A stretch of 51,860 nucleotides of DNA. Source: Ophiocordyceps camponoti-saundersi (nom. inval.). Taxonomy: Eukaryota; Ascomycota; Sordariomycetes; Hypocreales; Ophiocordycipitaceae. The notes below the pieces were generated by a model, which saw only the letters and a list, made by a program, of their open reading frames with translations, did not search any database and was not told where the DNA came from. Shown in pieces: positions 33,997 through 47,251 of the stretch (position 1 is the first letter of the stretch; every line of letters starts with the position of its first letter). The stretch spans positions 1 to 51,860 of the forward strand of contig PDHQ01000246.1 in NCBI GenBank assembly GCA_003339415.1. The letters are read 5' to 3'. Position numbers and translations under genes: made by a program.

Positions 33997-34600
33997 TAAT
34001 ACGGGACGTGTAATAACACCCCTATAAATTGCCTAACCTTTTATAATATTTCCTTAAGATTTCCTAGGATTTCCCGCCTTAGGATTTTACTTAGATTTCC
34101 CTTAGAAACTTTATTACCTTTACGCTTAGGAAATTATTAGGATTTCCTCTTAGGATTTCTTTATAATAACTTTTAGGATTTTACTAAGATTTCTAATAAG
34201 ATTTAGTATTAAAATATACCTCTAGAAATCTCCGGATTTTACTAGGAAATCCCCGTATATTAGGAAATTACCGTATATTAGGAAATCTCTATTTTACTAA
34301 TATACTCGGAAATTACCGTAAAATCCCTTTAGGTAAATATTTTTAGGATTATATTAGGAAATCTTCCTTAAGCTCCTAGCTATATAATTAGCTTAGTATT
34401 CCTTTAAGTAATAATTTAAATTCTTTTATAGTTATTATTTTAATTCTTAAAAAACTTTTACTTATATTTATATTTTTTATAATAGCTATTTTATAATCTT
34501 ACGATCGGTAGCTAGCTTATCTCCCTTTCCTATATACTATATCTAATAGCTAGCTTAGTATATATAACTATTAGTAGATTATATATATAAGCGTATATTA
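33997..34600 (+). repeat. Gypsy 5' LTR (604 bp)
   Basis: It begins TAATACGGGACGTGTAATAA and ends AGCGTATATTA. The partner starts TAATATAGGATATATAATAA, which differs only by C-to-T and G-to-A. Internally it carries many copies of a short GGATTT / GGAAAT motif (AGGATTTC, AGGAAATC) between about 34,050 and 34,370. Confidence 0.9.
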
Positions 34601-34639
34601 ACTAGTAGTAATTCTTTATTTTACTAACTTATAGATCTC

Positions 34640-37600
34640 TAGCTATCGAGGTAGTAAATTAGACCTAAAACGTTTTTTACTAATAAAACTTTATAAGCGT
34701 AGATTTTTAGCTTAGAAAAAAGCTTTATTACGTTTATTACTTAACCTTAGCTATATATTATTTCTTTACCCCTAAACTTCTTAAAGTAATCGAGGAAAAA
34801 ATTATAGCTAGGAAAGAAAAAGCTTATACTTTTAATACTTATAAAGTAGTAAAGAAACCTTACCCCTTTAAAAGTAAATTTCCTCCTTTATAATACGGGG
34901 AAATAAGGCTAGTTTAAAAATATTTACTATATTAAGATAATCCCTAAAAAACTAAGTTACTTATTATAATCGAACTTTTCTTAACTAATTTAAATATTAT
35001 AATAAATTATAATTAACTATTTAAATAAGTAAATTAACTAAAATATATATTTAACGGTACCCTTTACTTACTTAGAATTCCCTTAAAAAACTAGCTACCC
35101 CTTATTTAAGAATACCTTTAAATTATAAGTAATACTAAAAGAAAAGGTAAGCCGCTTACTTTACCGGAAGAAGGTAAGGAAAATACCTAAATCCCCTTTT
35201 AAGAAGAAGGTAAAAAGGAAACCTTCTCTTAGGATAAAGGTAAGAAAACTTTTACGCTATAAGAATCCTCTTTAAAAGGAGAACCGTTTACTTTAAGGAA
35301 GAATACCTCGAAAAGGTAGTATTTTCTAAATCCTCCTATAATATTATTTAATTCCGGAAAACCTCCTCTACCTTCCGCGGAAAAGGAAAAAATAGCACGG
35401 ATAGTTAATAACGTATTTTACTTCTATAATATTATACCTTAGAATCTAAATTACTTTAGATATATTAACCTAAAAAATAATTTATAATTATATAATTAAT
35501 TAAACTTATAAAAATTATCTAAATAATAAATTAAGTTATAAGCTAAAAATATTAGATAATTTAAGCTTACTAGTATTTTTAATATTACTTTTAATTAGAT
35601 TAAAGAAACTAATTAAATTATCGTTTACTAAAATATTAATTAATTTATAAACGCTTTAAAATAGGTTACCGCTTAAAGTAAGGATTATATAGATAAACTT
35701 ATATAACTTATTCCCTCTTTTCTCTAAAGTTATATTATAAAGTAATATTCCGGAGATTTAAACCCCTAAATTAGATTAGAACTTACTTTTCCTAGTTTAG
35801 AAATCTAAGAATAAGTAAAAGCTTTTTAGAAAAAGTTTACTATCTAACTTAATATTATTACTCTTACTATATAAAAATAAAGCTTTATATTTTAAGATAT
35901 ACTTACTAAAAAAGATTTCCGATTATAGGTATTTAAAATAAAAAAAATAGCTTAAGTAGCTTTTTATCCCGAATAATCTATACTAATAATTATCTTTTCC
36001 TAACTTAATATCTTTCTCTAAGAAACTTTCCGATAACTAACTAGCGAAAATATTTTAAATAACTAAATATATAAATACGAATAACTTATTCTAAACCTCT
36101 AAACTAAGCTAATTAAAGGAACTTAAAGTAATTTATAAAACGATATTATTTAGTATATAGCTTTAGGTAAGTTACCTTAACGTAAATATAAGGTAAATAA
36201 TTCCGAGGAGAAATCCTTACGAAATCTAAACCGCTAACTAGATTATAGATTAAACGATTTCCTTAGAAAGCTAATAAATAATACCCGGAAACCTTTCGAT
36301 AAGAATATTAAGTTTAAAGTAAAAATAAAATAGCTTTTCCTAAAAAAAAATAAAGAAGGCTTAAAAGGTAATCTTATTTTTATTAATCTTACTTACGAAT
36401 TTACTAAATAAGATCCTAATACTAACGGAGTTTTTATAATCTTTTCCAAGATATATAATATAATCCTTAATATCTTAAAATATAATCCGGATAATAAAAC
36501 TAACTTATTTAAATTATCTAAAGCTAAAAAAGATAAGTAATTAGCTAATAACTTATATTATCTTATTTTAGATCTTAAGAAATATAAGATAAAACCTCTC
36601 GATATTATTAGAGACCTCTTTCTTAAAAACCTTTTTATTATTAAAGCTACTCCTTAAATAACTAATTTTCTTTTAGAATAAGTTTCCCGTTTTTCTTATA
36701 CGAAAATTTTAGTATTTAGTAAAAATAAACTATCTAATATTATAAAAATATATATTAATATTAAAGTAAATAAATCCCTTATTAGGAAAAACTTACTTAA
36801 TAAGTTTAATAATATTAACTATAATCTAATAATAATTTATAGCTTAAATAATATCGGATTAGCCTTAACTTATAATTAGGCTACCTTTACTTTATATATT
36901 ATCGGTAAAATCGATAATAAGTTTTATATTAGTAATTTTAAAGCTAGCGCTTAGGTTATCGAATATCTTCCTACCGGAGTTTTATTAAGATAAGGATTCT
37001 TAATCCCTTATAAAATCGATATTCTTAACTCTCGATAAAAGCTTTAGATTTAACTTTAAAGAGGAATATATATCGAATACTATTTTACTTATAAAGGACT
37101 AGCTATTCGTAAACGTATAATAGCCGCTTTAGTAATAATAATCCCTCCTCTTTTAATAGGCACGATTCTAGTATTAATTAAAAATCCTCCTAAGAATTAT
37201 AACCTTATTTTTTTCCCTAACTTTTATTTCTTCTTAAGTTTAATTATTCGTAATTATTTCTATTTAACTATTTTTAACTTAAGTAATAAACTAATCTTTT
37301 TTAAATAAAAAGAAAAAGTTAGTATTATACTAAATCTTAACGATTAATTTTCTTTTATAATCTTTTAATAAATTACTAAGAAAAATACTTTAGATAACTC
37401 CGATAAATATTTAACGCTAAATTCTCTTTTAAACTAAATAATATTATTTAAAGAAACTAATACTAACTTACCTTTTATTAATATCTTAGACTTAAGTTAA
37501 CCTTATTAGTTAAGTATCTCTAAGATACTTAATATCTTAGAAATCGAAGGAGAATATAGCGTTAAAATTTATATATTAAATCCTTAGTTATCTAAAAAGG

Positions 37601-40600
37601 TAAAATAACTTTACGATTTTTTTCCGAAATTTTAGGAAAATACTAAGCTAATTAATCTACCCCCCGAGCGGTATCTAAAAATCCCCCTTATCGATAATTA
37701 GTATAAGAAAAAACTTAGTTTATATCCCTATTTACTAAATAAACCTAATTAGGATTTCCTTAATAAAAAATATAATAATATATATTTATAAAGTAAGATA
37801 AAATAGGCGCTTAAAGCTTTATTTTTCGCTAGCTTATATTTTATTATTTAAAGAAAAGGTAAACTATATATTATTAATAACTTATAAGCTTTAAATAGTA
37901 TAGCCGTTTCTAATATATATCTAATACCTCTTCCTTAAGATATAATTTATAAGTTAGCGGGTAAAAAGGTTATTTTTACTATTAATACTTAAAGCTTCTT
38001 TTATTAGTTTCTTATTTATTTAGATTACTAAGAGCGGTTTACGATTACTTCTTACCGCGGATTAAAGAGAGCTATAATCGCTTTTATAAGGTATAAAAAT
38101 TCTCCTACCTATATATAAAGATTCGTCGATTATATTCTCCGACTATATAAAATATACGCTACCGGATATATTAATAATATAGTAATCTTCTCTAATATTT
38201 TAAAAGATTATATTAAGTATCTAATTATAATATTTAATCTTTTTATTAGTATAAATCTTTCCCTTTTTACTCCTAAATTATTTTTTTATTACTTATCTAT
38301 AAAAATATTAAAATACTATATTAATAAATTCGTATTAATAAATACTTAATTTTAGGTAAAAGCTTTATAAGATATTAAGTTCCCTAATACCTTATAACGT
38401 TTTAAGTAGTAAATTAAATTAGTTAGATAAATAAGATATCTTATTCCCTATTTTATATAAAAAATTAACTTTTTTTAGAAATATAAAATAATAATATTTT
38501 AAAAAAAATAGGAAAATAAAGTACCTATTACTAAACCGAAAAGAAATACCTTTACCTTTTAATCTAAAATTATCCTAATAAAGGAAAAAACTAACTATTT
38601 TAACGATATTACTAATACCTTTTATAATAATATTACTTTTAGTTAGTTCTTTCCTAACTATTAACTTTTTTTATAAATTAATACCTCCTAGGAGAACGGT
38701 TTTATAGCTTATTTTTTCTATATTAATAATAAAGAATTTTAGAAACTATCTTTAGCTCCGCCCTAGTAATCTATTAAACTTATCTACTATCTTAGTTATA
38801 CTTTTAAACTAGCTAAAACTAAATACTAGCTAACTAAACTTAAGATTTTTTACTTAATATAAGCTTATTATAAACTCCGGACTTATTTAATTAGAACCTA
38901 GAAACCGAAAATTATAATTTTTATAAATTATACTATAATTTTAATAATTATAAAATAAACCTCTCCTTTTATTATTAATATAAGGAGTAATAATTATTTT
39001 ATTTTCGCTTCTTAGTTTCTAAGTTAATATTTTTTTAAAGTTTAATATATCTTAAGTATTTTTAATATTTTTATAAACTTTCTCTTACGCCTCCTTTTAA
39101 AAATAATCCCGGAAAAAAGATAAGGAGAACTTAAAGATATCTAAGAGGATTATATTAACTAGGACTATATACTTATTTTCTTAAAGGCTATTCTTAATAA
39201 CGCCTTCTAATATAAGATTTCCGAAAAATATCTTCTTAATATATAATAATCCGAAATCTTAGAGTAACTTAAAAATAAAGATTTTTAGGAAAAACTCGCT
39301 TTTATCTAAGTAAATAGCTTATTATATCTTAAAAATATTAATAATTAATAATAACTTTATATTCCTAAAAATTATATTAAAGAAATTATTTCTAAGTATT
39401 ATTTTCGTAAATTTTATACTAATTAAAAATATATATAAGCTAAACTTTTCTTTAATTTTATTATTTCCTAACTAAAAAAGAAGATCGATAATTTCGTAGA
39501 TAAATACGATATTTATAAATATAATTAAACTAATAAATAGCCTCCCCTTAGGGAAATAATTCTAATTTATTCCTTAGCGATTTCTTTTTATATAATTATA
39601 ATAGATTTTATTACCGGACTTTTTTTAGTTTTTTTAGAAAACTTACCTTAGTTTAAACCCGAAGGAAAGTTCTATAATACCCTTCTTACTATTACTAATA
39701 AGTTCTCGAAGATATATATTTTAACCTCTAAATACGATTATTTTACTACTAAAAAATAAGCTTAGTAGCTATATTATAAGCTTACCTATTATAATTAAGG
39801 ATTTCTAAAATAAATTATCTCTAATTAGGATCCGAAATTTATATCTAAGCTTTAAAAAACTTTATAATTTACTTTTAATATTAAACTCCTTATATTAACT
39901 ATATATTACTTATAAACCGATAGTTTATCCGAAAAATAAAATTAGATTATCGAAATCGCTCTTAGATTCTTCGCTATTAACTTCCTAATAAAGCGATAAA
40001 TTAACGCCTTACTAGCTTTTTAGTTTTCTCTTAATAACTCCTTCTCTTTAGTTATTAAAATTACGCTAAGTAAGTTACTTACTAAATTCCGGATAGATAA
40101 TAATCTCTATTATCTAAGTAATTAAGCTTCTCTTAGATTCTAGGAAATATTAAAAAATAAGGTAGTTATCTTTATTACTTACGCCTAAGCTATAATAAAA
40201 TAATATTATAATAAGAAATATCGGAAGCTTAAGTTTAAGCCCGGCGATTAAGTTTAGCTAAAACTTAGGAAAAAATATTCTATTCTTAATAAATAAATAG
40301 TAAAGCTTTTAAAATAGTAAACTAAGCTTTTCCGTATAATCGAATAAATTAGCTATCTAGCTTATTAACTAAATCTTAATAATTTTATAAATATTTATCT
40401 TATTATATTAGTTATATAACTTTAATTAGCCGACGCTTTAAAAGAATAACTTAGCCCTAAGCTTAATATTAATAATTATAAGATCGAATAAATTCTTAAT
40501 AGGAGAAAAGTTAAAAGAGGATAAGGTACTACTTAAATAGAGTATCTTATATATTAGAAAAGATACCCGAATAATAATAATTAGTAAGTAGCTAAAAAGG

Positions 40601-40780
40601 ACTTTTAATAAAAGAAGATAATTAAAGAATTCGAGAAAAAAAAAGATAAGTTAGAAGCCCGGCTAAATATTACTAGGAAAAAATATATAAATACTCTTAA
40701 AAAGTACTAGCTATTAGAATAAGGTAAATAAGTTACTTAGTAATAAACGCGTAAAATTATTAGGAAATAATAAACTTAAT
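34640..40780 (+). pseudogene. Gypsy gag-pol relic, RIPed
   Basis: A long plus-strand frame once TAA/TAG are read as former CAA/CAG. A retroviral-protease-type segment lies around 36.7-37.0 kb. RT spans about 37,660-38,330, with GKLYIINNLQALN, then TINTQSFFYQFLI and ERFTITSYRG, then KNSPTYIQRFVD. YINN at about 38,166-38,177 replaces the catalytic YVDD by G-to-A changes. RNase H-like sequence is at about 38.7-39.1 kb. The integrase core is at about 39,580-40,000 (IIDFITGLF, NKFSKIYIL, SNQDPKFIS, LQTDSLSEKQNQ for the usual Q-T-D-G-L-S-E-R). A basic C-terminal part near 40.2-40.4 kb is followed by a chromodomain-like EYLIYQKRYPNNNN at about 40.54 kb. Confidence 0.8.
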
Positions 40781-40986
40781 ATATTATTATTTATATTAGA
40801 TTTCCCTTTATTTTCCTACCTTTTCTCTCTTACCTTTTCTCTTTTTTATTTATCTTTTATTATCCCCCTTTATATTTCCTATTTTTATTATATCTTTCCT
40901 ATATATTATATTTATTCCCCTTATAATTATTTCTTTTTATTTTTTAATTTTATTTATTTTTTTCTTATTTTTCCTTTTTTTATACT

Positions 40987-42660
40987 TAAGATTAATCCGC
41001 CTTATAATAATCTTTATCGTTCTCGCGATAGAACTTACCGTAAGCTATTCTACGAGTAGCTAATTCGCACTCCCCCTATACTTATTTTTAAAAACTTTAA
41101 GAGAGCTATTTAGCTATTCGGAAACCTTACCGAATTTTAGTATTCGTTTAAATTACTTACTTATAAATTTAACGATTAGAAATCGAATAACTATATAATA
41201 TTCGTTACTTAGAAATAAGCACTCTAAGTAGAAAGCTACGATCTATCTTTTAATAAATTAAACGGTTATATTTATTATATTAATAGGAAAGTAAAAAGAT
41301 AAGCTAATAAAAAATAACTCCCTAACGATAAGAATTATAATTTTAAGTACTCGCTTTTAGATAATAAATATTTTAGCTTTAATAACTCTTTACCTAAAGT
41401 TTCTAAAGTTATAGCGCTTAAATATTCTACTCGATAAATTACCGTAATATCTTCTTTTACTATTAGCTTAGCCTTTAAAATATTAGCTACTTCGTTAAGA
41501 AGCTATACCCGCCTTACGCTTTTATACTCTCTTACTAATATTAAAAAGAATATCTTTCCGTAGTCCGATTAACCTAGAAAAAACTATTATAGCGCGTACG
41601 CGCTATTAGAAATTATAAAGGATTATATTAAGGGCCTAGTTAGCGGGTAAATCTACTAAAACTCCGAAGAATTAGAGGAGATTAAGAGAATCCTAGCTAT
41701 TATCTCTTATACTAACTACCTTAGAAAAATAGAAAAAATAATATTAGTAGCTATAAAAAAGAAAACTAAGGTTAAGGGAGTAGCTCTTATTTTTAGTAAA
41801 TTCTTAGTAAGGCGTTCTATTACTTCTCTTACTCTAACTTAATAAAGCGTTTTTAAAACCCTTAATAAGTAAACTTATTCCGCCTCTTAGTAACTCGTAA
41901 CTCCTATAACCGTTTCTAAAATTACTATTTAATTTTAAGAAGTTTTAAAAGCTAAAAATATTAAGGAGGCTAATAATAACTTCTTAATAACTTATTATAA
42001 TAGTTTAGTTTAAGTTATTAAATACTCTCTTACTTTTTTTATAATATATTATAATAAGTAAGCTTTAGTATTCTAAAATATAAATATCGCTTTAATTTAA
42101 ATAATTTACTTTAATAAGTACCTCGCTAAATATAATATTTCCCTTAGCTTAAGTTATATAGCGAAAATATTCGGTATTAGTAACGAATAAATTATCGATT
42201 TCCCTATTCTTATACTTATCTTACTTAATACTCCCGCTTTTAAGAATATATCGCTTAATATCGATAAGGTTACTATATTTATTAATAAAAAGTCCGTATT
42301 AAATAATTCTAGTAAAATTCTAAAATTTTATAAAAAGAACTATTAAGATTTATATATTTATATAAGAGAATAGACGTATCTACTTAGCGAGGGTATTATT
42401 ATATTACTTCTAGCCGTTACTATTAATTATATACTCTTTTTAGCTTAAAGCGATATTATCGGAAATAAAATAACCTTAAATTTTAGTAATATTCCGGTTT
42501 TTAATATCTTAAATTTAGTTAAGATAGCTTCTAATAATATCGCTAAAAAGCTATATAGTTAGATAAGTAGCTTAATCGAACCCTTTAATAATACTAAATA
42601 TATTATAATTATTAAACTTATTAACGCGGACCTTTTTATTAATATAATAATAAACTAAGG
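40987..42660 (+). pseudogene. Unassigned frame after pol in the gypsy element
   Basis: After a pyrimidine-rich spacer (40,790-40,985), one plus-strand frame reads as plausible protein for about 550 codons when TAA and TAG are taken as former Gln/Trp codons. It starts around INPPYNNLYRSRDRTYRK and includes a charged stretch EELEEIKRILAII near 41.7 kb. I do not recognise the family, and it has no clear membrane-protein profile that would suggest an env gene. TGA stops are uninformative because RIP removes TG. It is either a third gene or an internal remnant of another element. Confidence 0.4.
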
Positions 42661-43578
42661 TATTTCTTAACTCTCTATATAATATTAGCATAAACTATAA
42701 TAAAGAAATACGTTAATAACGCGCTTTATACTAAGAGCACGTATCGTACCGTTTAACTATTAATACGTAATAATTTTTATATTTATTTAACTATTAATAA
42801 GTAATAGATCTCTAAGTTATTTAACTATTAATAAGTAATAACTATTATATTTACTAAGCTTAGGTAAGAACCCCGTAGATTAATATATTTTTAGTATTAT
42901 TTTTTAATATCTTTACGATATAATATTAGTTATATATTATTTATCCTATACTCTATACGCTATAAATAGAGAAAGAATATCGGCTATAATAAGAAAGCTA
43001 TATAAAGCTTATTTACTATAAACTGCTCGTAATATACGCTTAAGGATAAGTATAACTATTTATAATATAGTTAACCTTACTACTATTTATAATATCTTAG
43101 ACGCCTCTATTTTCGCAAAGTATATTATACCTAAAGCTATAAACTATATCTCTTACGCTAGTTACGGTAAGATTATCCGTATTCGCTTTTATATTATCGC
43201 TAGTTTATATAATAAGGATAGTAAGATATTTTCCTTTATTTTATTCTTTTAGTTTATATATCGCGTCGCGTCCCTATTATTCTTATTTTTCTTTCCTTAT
43301 ATTATAATACCCTTTACCGTAATATATATTCTTCTATATATATCTAATATATATTATAATTCTCCTTTATTATTCTTATCTTATTTTTTTATTTCTTTCC
43401 TACCTTATATAAATTAATTTAGTGCTCTATACGCAAATCCCCGATAATATTTCTTAATTTATAAATAAATATAGTTATTAGAATTAATATAGAAAAAGCC
43501 TTCGAGTATAATAATAGTTTTTAGAGTAAAATAGGGAGTTAATAAGGCTATTAGAATTCTTTTCCGGCCCGGTAAGTT
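42661..43578 (+). other. Gypsy 3' non-coding region, AT-rich
   Basis: It contains a short repeated unit near 42,760-42,840 (ATTTAACTATTAATA(A/C)GTAATA, three times). No coding relic was seen. The primer-binding polypurine tract before the 3' LTR is not clear. Confidence 0.45.
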
Positions 43579-44181
43579 AATATAGGATATATAATAATAC
43601 CTTTATAAATCGCCTAACCTTTTATAATATTTCCTTAGGATTTCCTAGGATTTCCCGCTTTAGGATTTTACTCGGATTTCCCCTAGAAACTTTATTACTT
43701 TTACGCTTAGGAAATTACTAAAATTTCTTCTTAGGATTTCTCTATAATAACTTTTAGGATTTTACTAAAATTTCTAATAGGATCTAGTATTAAAATATAC
43801 CTTTAGAAATCTCCGGATTTTACTAGGAAATCCCCGTACGTTAGGAAATTACCGCGTACTAGGAAATCTCTATTTTACTAATATACTCGGAAATCACCGT
43901 AAAATCCCCTTAAGTAAATACTTTTAAGATTATACTAAGAAATCTTCCTTAAGCTCCTAGCTATATAATTAGCTTAGTATTCCTTTAGGTAATAATTTAG
44001 ATTCTTTTATAGTTATTATTTTAATTTTTAAAAAACTCTTACTTATACTTATACCTTTTATAGTAGCTATTCTATAATCTTATAATTAGTAGCTAGCCTA
44101 TCTCCCTTTCCTATATACTATATTTAGTAGCTAGCTTAGTATATATAACTACTAGTAGATTATATATATAAGCGTATATTA
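43579..44181 (+). repeat. Gypsy 3' LTR (603 bp)
   Basis: Full-length match to 33,997-34,600, including the AGGATTTC / AGGAAATC motif array. It keeps some CG that the left copy lost (CCGTACG, CCGCGTAC), and the reverse is true elsewhere, so each LTR was mutated independently. Confidence 0.9.
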
Positions 44182-44186
44182 CTAGC
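44182..44186. repeat. Gypsy target-site duplication, right (CTAGC)
   Basis: Exact partner of 33,992-33,996; the copia sequence resumes here. Confidence 0.85.
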
Positions 44187-45620
44187 TACGTATCTTTTAT
44201 ATAAGGCTTATATAAGAAATTAAAAATAAGATTATAAAGCTATATAAAAAGTTATAACTTATTATATAAGGCTACGCTAATACCGATAAAGCTACTATAC
44301 TTACTTAATTACTTATAATCTTATAAATAAGCTAGAGACTAATCCTTACTCTAAGCCTTTTTTTTATATAGTTATATAATATATACGGAGAGCTATACGA
44401 TATTACCTAAGCGTATATATAATCGCATAACCGCCTAATAAAACTAATTTTCGTACGATTACTAAAGGAGATATAAGACCGCTTCCTAGAAGGTACTATT
44501 TTATATATCCGTTATCCGTTATATAGAATAGTAAAATTAAGCGTTTACTAGTTTAAAACGTATTATAAGTATTATTATATAAACTTAAAAATAATAACTT
44601 CGACGTATAATTTATACCTTCTCTTTATACTTACTAGCCCGGATTCCTTCGGCCTTATAAGAATATAAACTAACGATACCCTCTCCTTTATCTCTCCTAC
44701 TTTCTCGGCCCTTAAGGAAGAATCCCTTAAGTAATAAAACCTTCGTGCGAAGCTAAAAATACGCCTCTTATATAAGACGCTAATTGAATTTAATAGCGGA
44801 CGAATTTCCTTCGAAAGCGATAATATTCTCTTCGTATAAAAGGGATAAGCTAAGGCACTATAAGTTATTAACTTAGCTAAAGAAGACGCTCCGTAAGCGT
44901 ACTTTTTATAACGCGTATAAGGAGCGTATATTTTATTAATCTATTAGCTTAAAGTAGCGTATAACCTCTCGGCCGCTACTTAAGTTTAGAAACTAACGAA
45001 GGAAGACTATAACGCCCTAAACGCCCGTATATAATAGTAGATTAAGAACGCTAACCGGGGACTATACTTTATTCCTCTTAACCTCCCCTATATAAAGCTT
45101 TAAATTTTTACCGATAGCTTATTTATAAATAATAAAAACTTATTTTTATAAATAGGATTTATAATTATATTAAGTAAAAAGGTAGCTTATATAAAGAATA
45201 AAGTCTTTATTTATAGTAATATTATATATTAGTCCTTAATAAAATATAAAAGAGTAACGCGTAGCGTACTTATAAGTAAATTATATAGTATTATATAAGG
45301 AATTAATAATAATATCGCCCTTAATACTACGCTTTAGAAAATTATATATAGTCTCTCTTTATTAGATATCCCTTTTATATTTTATACGGACTTATACTCC
45401 TTTTACGACTATTTAGTTAAGCTTAGTAATATAAGGGAGAAGAGGCTTATAATCGATATTATAGCCTTATGCGAATTATACGAAAAAAAGGAAATTATTA
45501 AAATATTCTAAATTAATAGTAAAGATAACTTAATAAACGCTATAACGAAGAAAGGCCCGAATAACGCTCTCGTATAACTAGTTATAACGAATAAGATTAT
45601 AATTAAGATAGAAGTAGTTA
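44187..45620 (+). pseudogene. Copia reverse transcriptase (C-terminal) and RNase H relic
   Basis: The plus strand resumes copia pol after the gypsy insertion. LTKEDYNALNARI and ANRGLYFIPLNL, then the RNase H segments IFTDSLFINNKN, KRVTRSVLISKLYSIIQG, TDLYSFYDYLVKL and EKRLIIDIIALCELYEKK, follow the well-known fungal copia order. It ends with INSKDNLINAITK near 45,540 (from WINGxDNPADAxTK). Confidence 0.8.
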
Positions 45621-45754
45621 TCGAAAAACTCGCGCTACTATTACCGCCCCCTAAGCTTATAAATTTAACGCTATACGAAAAGAATAAAACGGCCGCCGCC
45701 CTTTACCTTATATTACCTAATAATAGCGAGAATAGACTGCCGGCAATACGATAA

Positions 45755-45960
45755 GTTTATCGTTATTATTATTATCGTCGTCTTTATTATCTTCCTCTTT
45801 TTCGTTAGAGTCGTTATCCGACTCGTCCTCCTCCTCCCCGGCCCCCTCTTCTTCCTCCTCGTTATTATTTTCTTCGTCTTTGTCTTTATCCTTATCCTCG
45901 TTATCTTTATCGTTATCTTCTTCCTCGTCCTCGTCTTCGTTCTTATTATTAAGTAACCGG
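45755..45960. repeat. Trinucleotide low-complexity tract in copia 3' region
   Basis: About 200 bp built from TTA/TCG/TCC/TTC triplets (CGTCGTC, TCCTCCTCC, TCTTCTTCC). Plus-strand reading gives a Ser/Leu-rich run, minus-strand an Asp/Glu-rich run. It keeps a higher GC than its surroundings because it has almost no CpA to mutate. Confidence 0.75.
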
Positions 45961-46970
45961 AAGTAATTATAATACCGGCCCTTCGAATCCTAAATATAGG
46001 GCTTATAAGCCCCGCCCTAATAGCTACGAATATAATAGTAACTTAAGAACGGACCGCTATTATAATAAAGGTAGCGACGGGCGTAGGGGCCTTACGCTAG
46101 GAACCGACTAGCTAACTAAATTATTACCGCCTAATAGTAACTAAGGCGGCGTATAACCTTAGAAATAAGCTTAACGGCCGTCTTTTTAGCGCGAAGGCGT
46201 AAAGCTATATTATAAAAAGTCGCTAAAAAGTAGCAACGTTCCTTATTTTACTATACGATTAGCTTATATTTACGAAGATACCTTATACGAAGAGAATATA
46301 TACGCTAATCGCTACTTAAAAAAACTTAGCGTAGATAGCGTTATCGCTCCTAAGGGTAATAATAATAATCCTATTAAAAAAGGGAAAGCGCTTAAGAATC
46401 GTAACGATAGATATAATTATTATATAACTTCTTTTTTTTCTTCTTCTTATTCTTCGTTATTATATAAAAAGATAGTAGCTATAGTAATAACTAATAATAA
46501 TAATAATTATAATAGTAATAGTATTATTATAGCTATTACTATAAAAGATAAAAAAAGGAAGACTTTTTCTTTCGTATAAAAAAAAGAGGAAGGCACTTTT
46601 TATAATTAGTAGGATTTACTAGCTATAAACGGTAGCCTGAAAATTTCTACCGACTAGCTACCTTCCTCGTACTTTCTCTCTCTTATACTTTTAGCTACGC
46701 TTATAAGTTTTGCTACGTACGAAACCTTTAAGCTTTAAAACGATACCGATCTCGAGCGTACGAAGCCGATAGATTACTCTCTTAATAAGTAATCTTCTCT
46801 TACCCGCTATATAAATATCTCCCTATACGAGTAAACTTTATATAATACTTTATACCGTATAATAGCTCTCGCTATATAATAACCTTAACTATATAAGCGC
46901 TATAATTACCTATTATTACTAAGCGCTTACTAAGGAAGCCGTACGGTATATTATAAAGAAAAACTATAAA
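45961..46970 (+). other. Copia 3' region after RNase H, function unknown
   Basis: RIPed sequence between the low-complexity tract and the 3' LTR. A plus-strand frame reads as basic and Asn/Ser-rich, but no domain was recognised. Copia elements usually end soon after RNase H, so this extra kilobase is unusual. Confidence 0.45.
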
Positions 46971-47246
46971 TATTAAGGTATCTTATAATACCTTAATAGC
47001 CTTATATTATCCTTATAGCCTTATCCCTTTATACGGCCTTCCTAAGTTATAAAGAACCTTTATATAAGATCCTTCTAATCTTATAACTCCTTACTTTACT
47101 TTTTATATTCCTTATTATTACTTTATACGTTTAATTAGGTATTTAGATAGCTACCCTCCCTATATATTATATACGAGAGGGTAATTATAATAATATACTC
47201 CTTTTTAGGACCCCTATATTACTAGTAATAGACAGCCTGTCTAATA
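46971..47246 (+). repeat. Copia 3' LTR (276 bp)
   Basis: Matches 29,890-30,165. It retains GACAGCCTGTCTAATA at its end, where the left copy has GATAGCCTATCTAATA, so this copy keeps one unmutated CA/TG pair. Confidence 0.9.
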
Positions 47247-47251
47247 ATAAT
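47247..47251. repeat. Copia target-site duplication, right (ATAAT)
   Basis: Exact partner of 29,885-29,889; LINE sequence resumes here. Confidence 0.85.

Larger units (their letters stand above)
33997..44181 (+). mobile_element. Chromodomain-type Ty3/gypsy LTR retrotransposon
   Basis: A 10.2-kb element with LTRs of 604 and 603 bp and a CTAGC duplication, inserted in the copia reverse-transcriptase region. Plus-strand order: gag/protease-like region, reverse transcriptase, RNase H, integrase, chromodomain-like region, then an extra unassigned frame before the 3' LTR. It is the youngest insertion of the nest, yet it is RIPed like the others. Confidence 0.9.
29890..47246 (+). mobile_element. 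Ty1/copia LTR retrotransposon, interrupted by a gypsy element
   Basis: Two 276-bp LTRs and a 5-bp ATAAT duplication define it. Without the nested gypsy element it is about 7.2 kb. Plus-strand order: gag-like region, GAG-pre-integrase and integrase (about 32.5-33.4 kb), reverse transcriptase split by the gypsy insertion, then RNase H (about 45.06-45.56 kb), then about 1.4 kb of further sequence before the 3' LTR. Integrase before RT is the copia order. All frames are full of RIP-made TAA/TAG. Confidence 0.9.

Noticed and set aside
45755..45960. Host gene for an acidic protein on the minus strand
   Set aside because: The tract lies inside the copia element between RNase H and the 3' LTR and has RIP-type stops on both sides.
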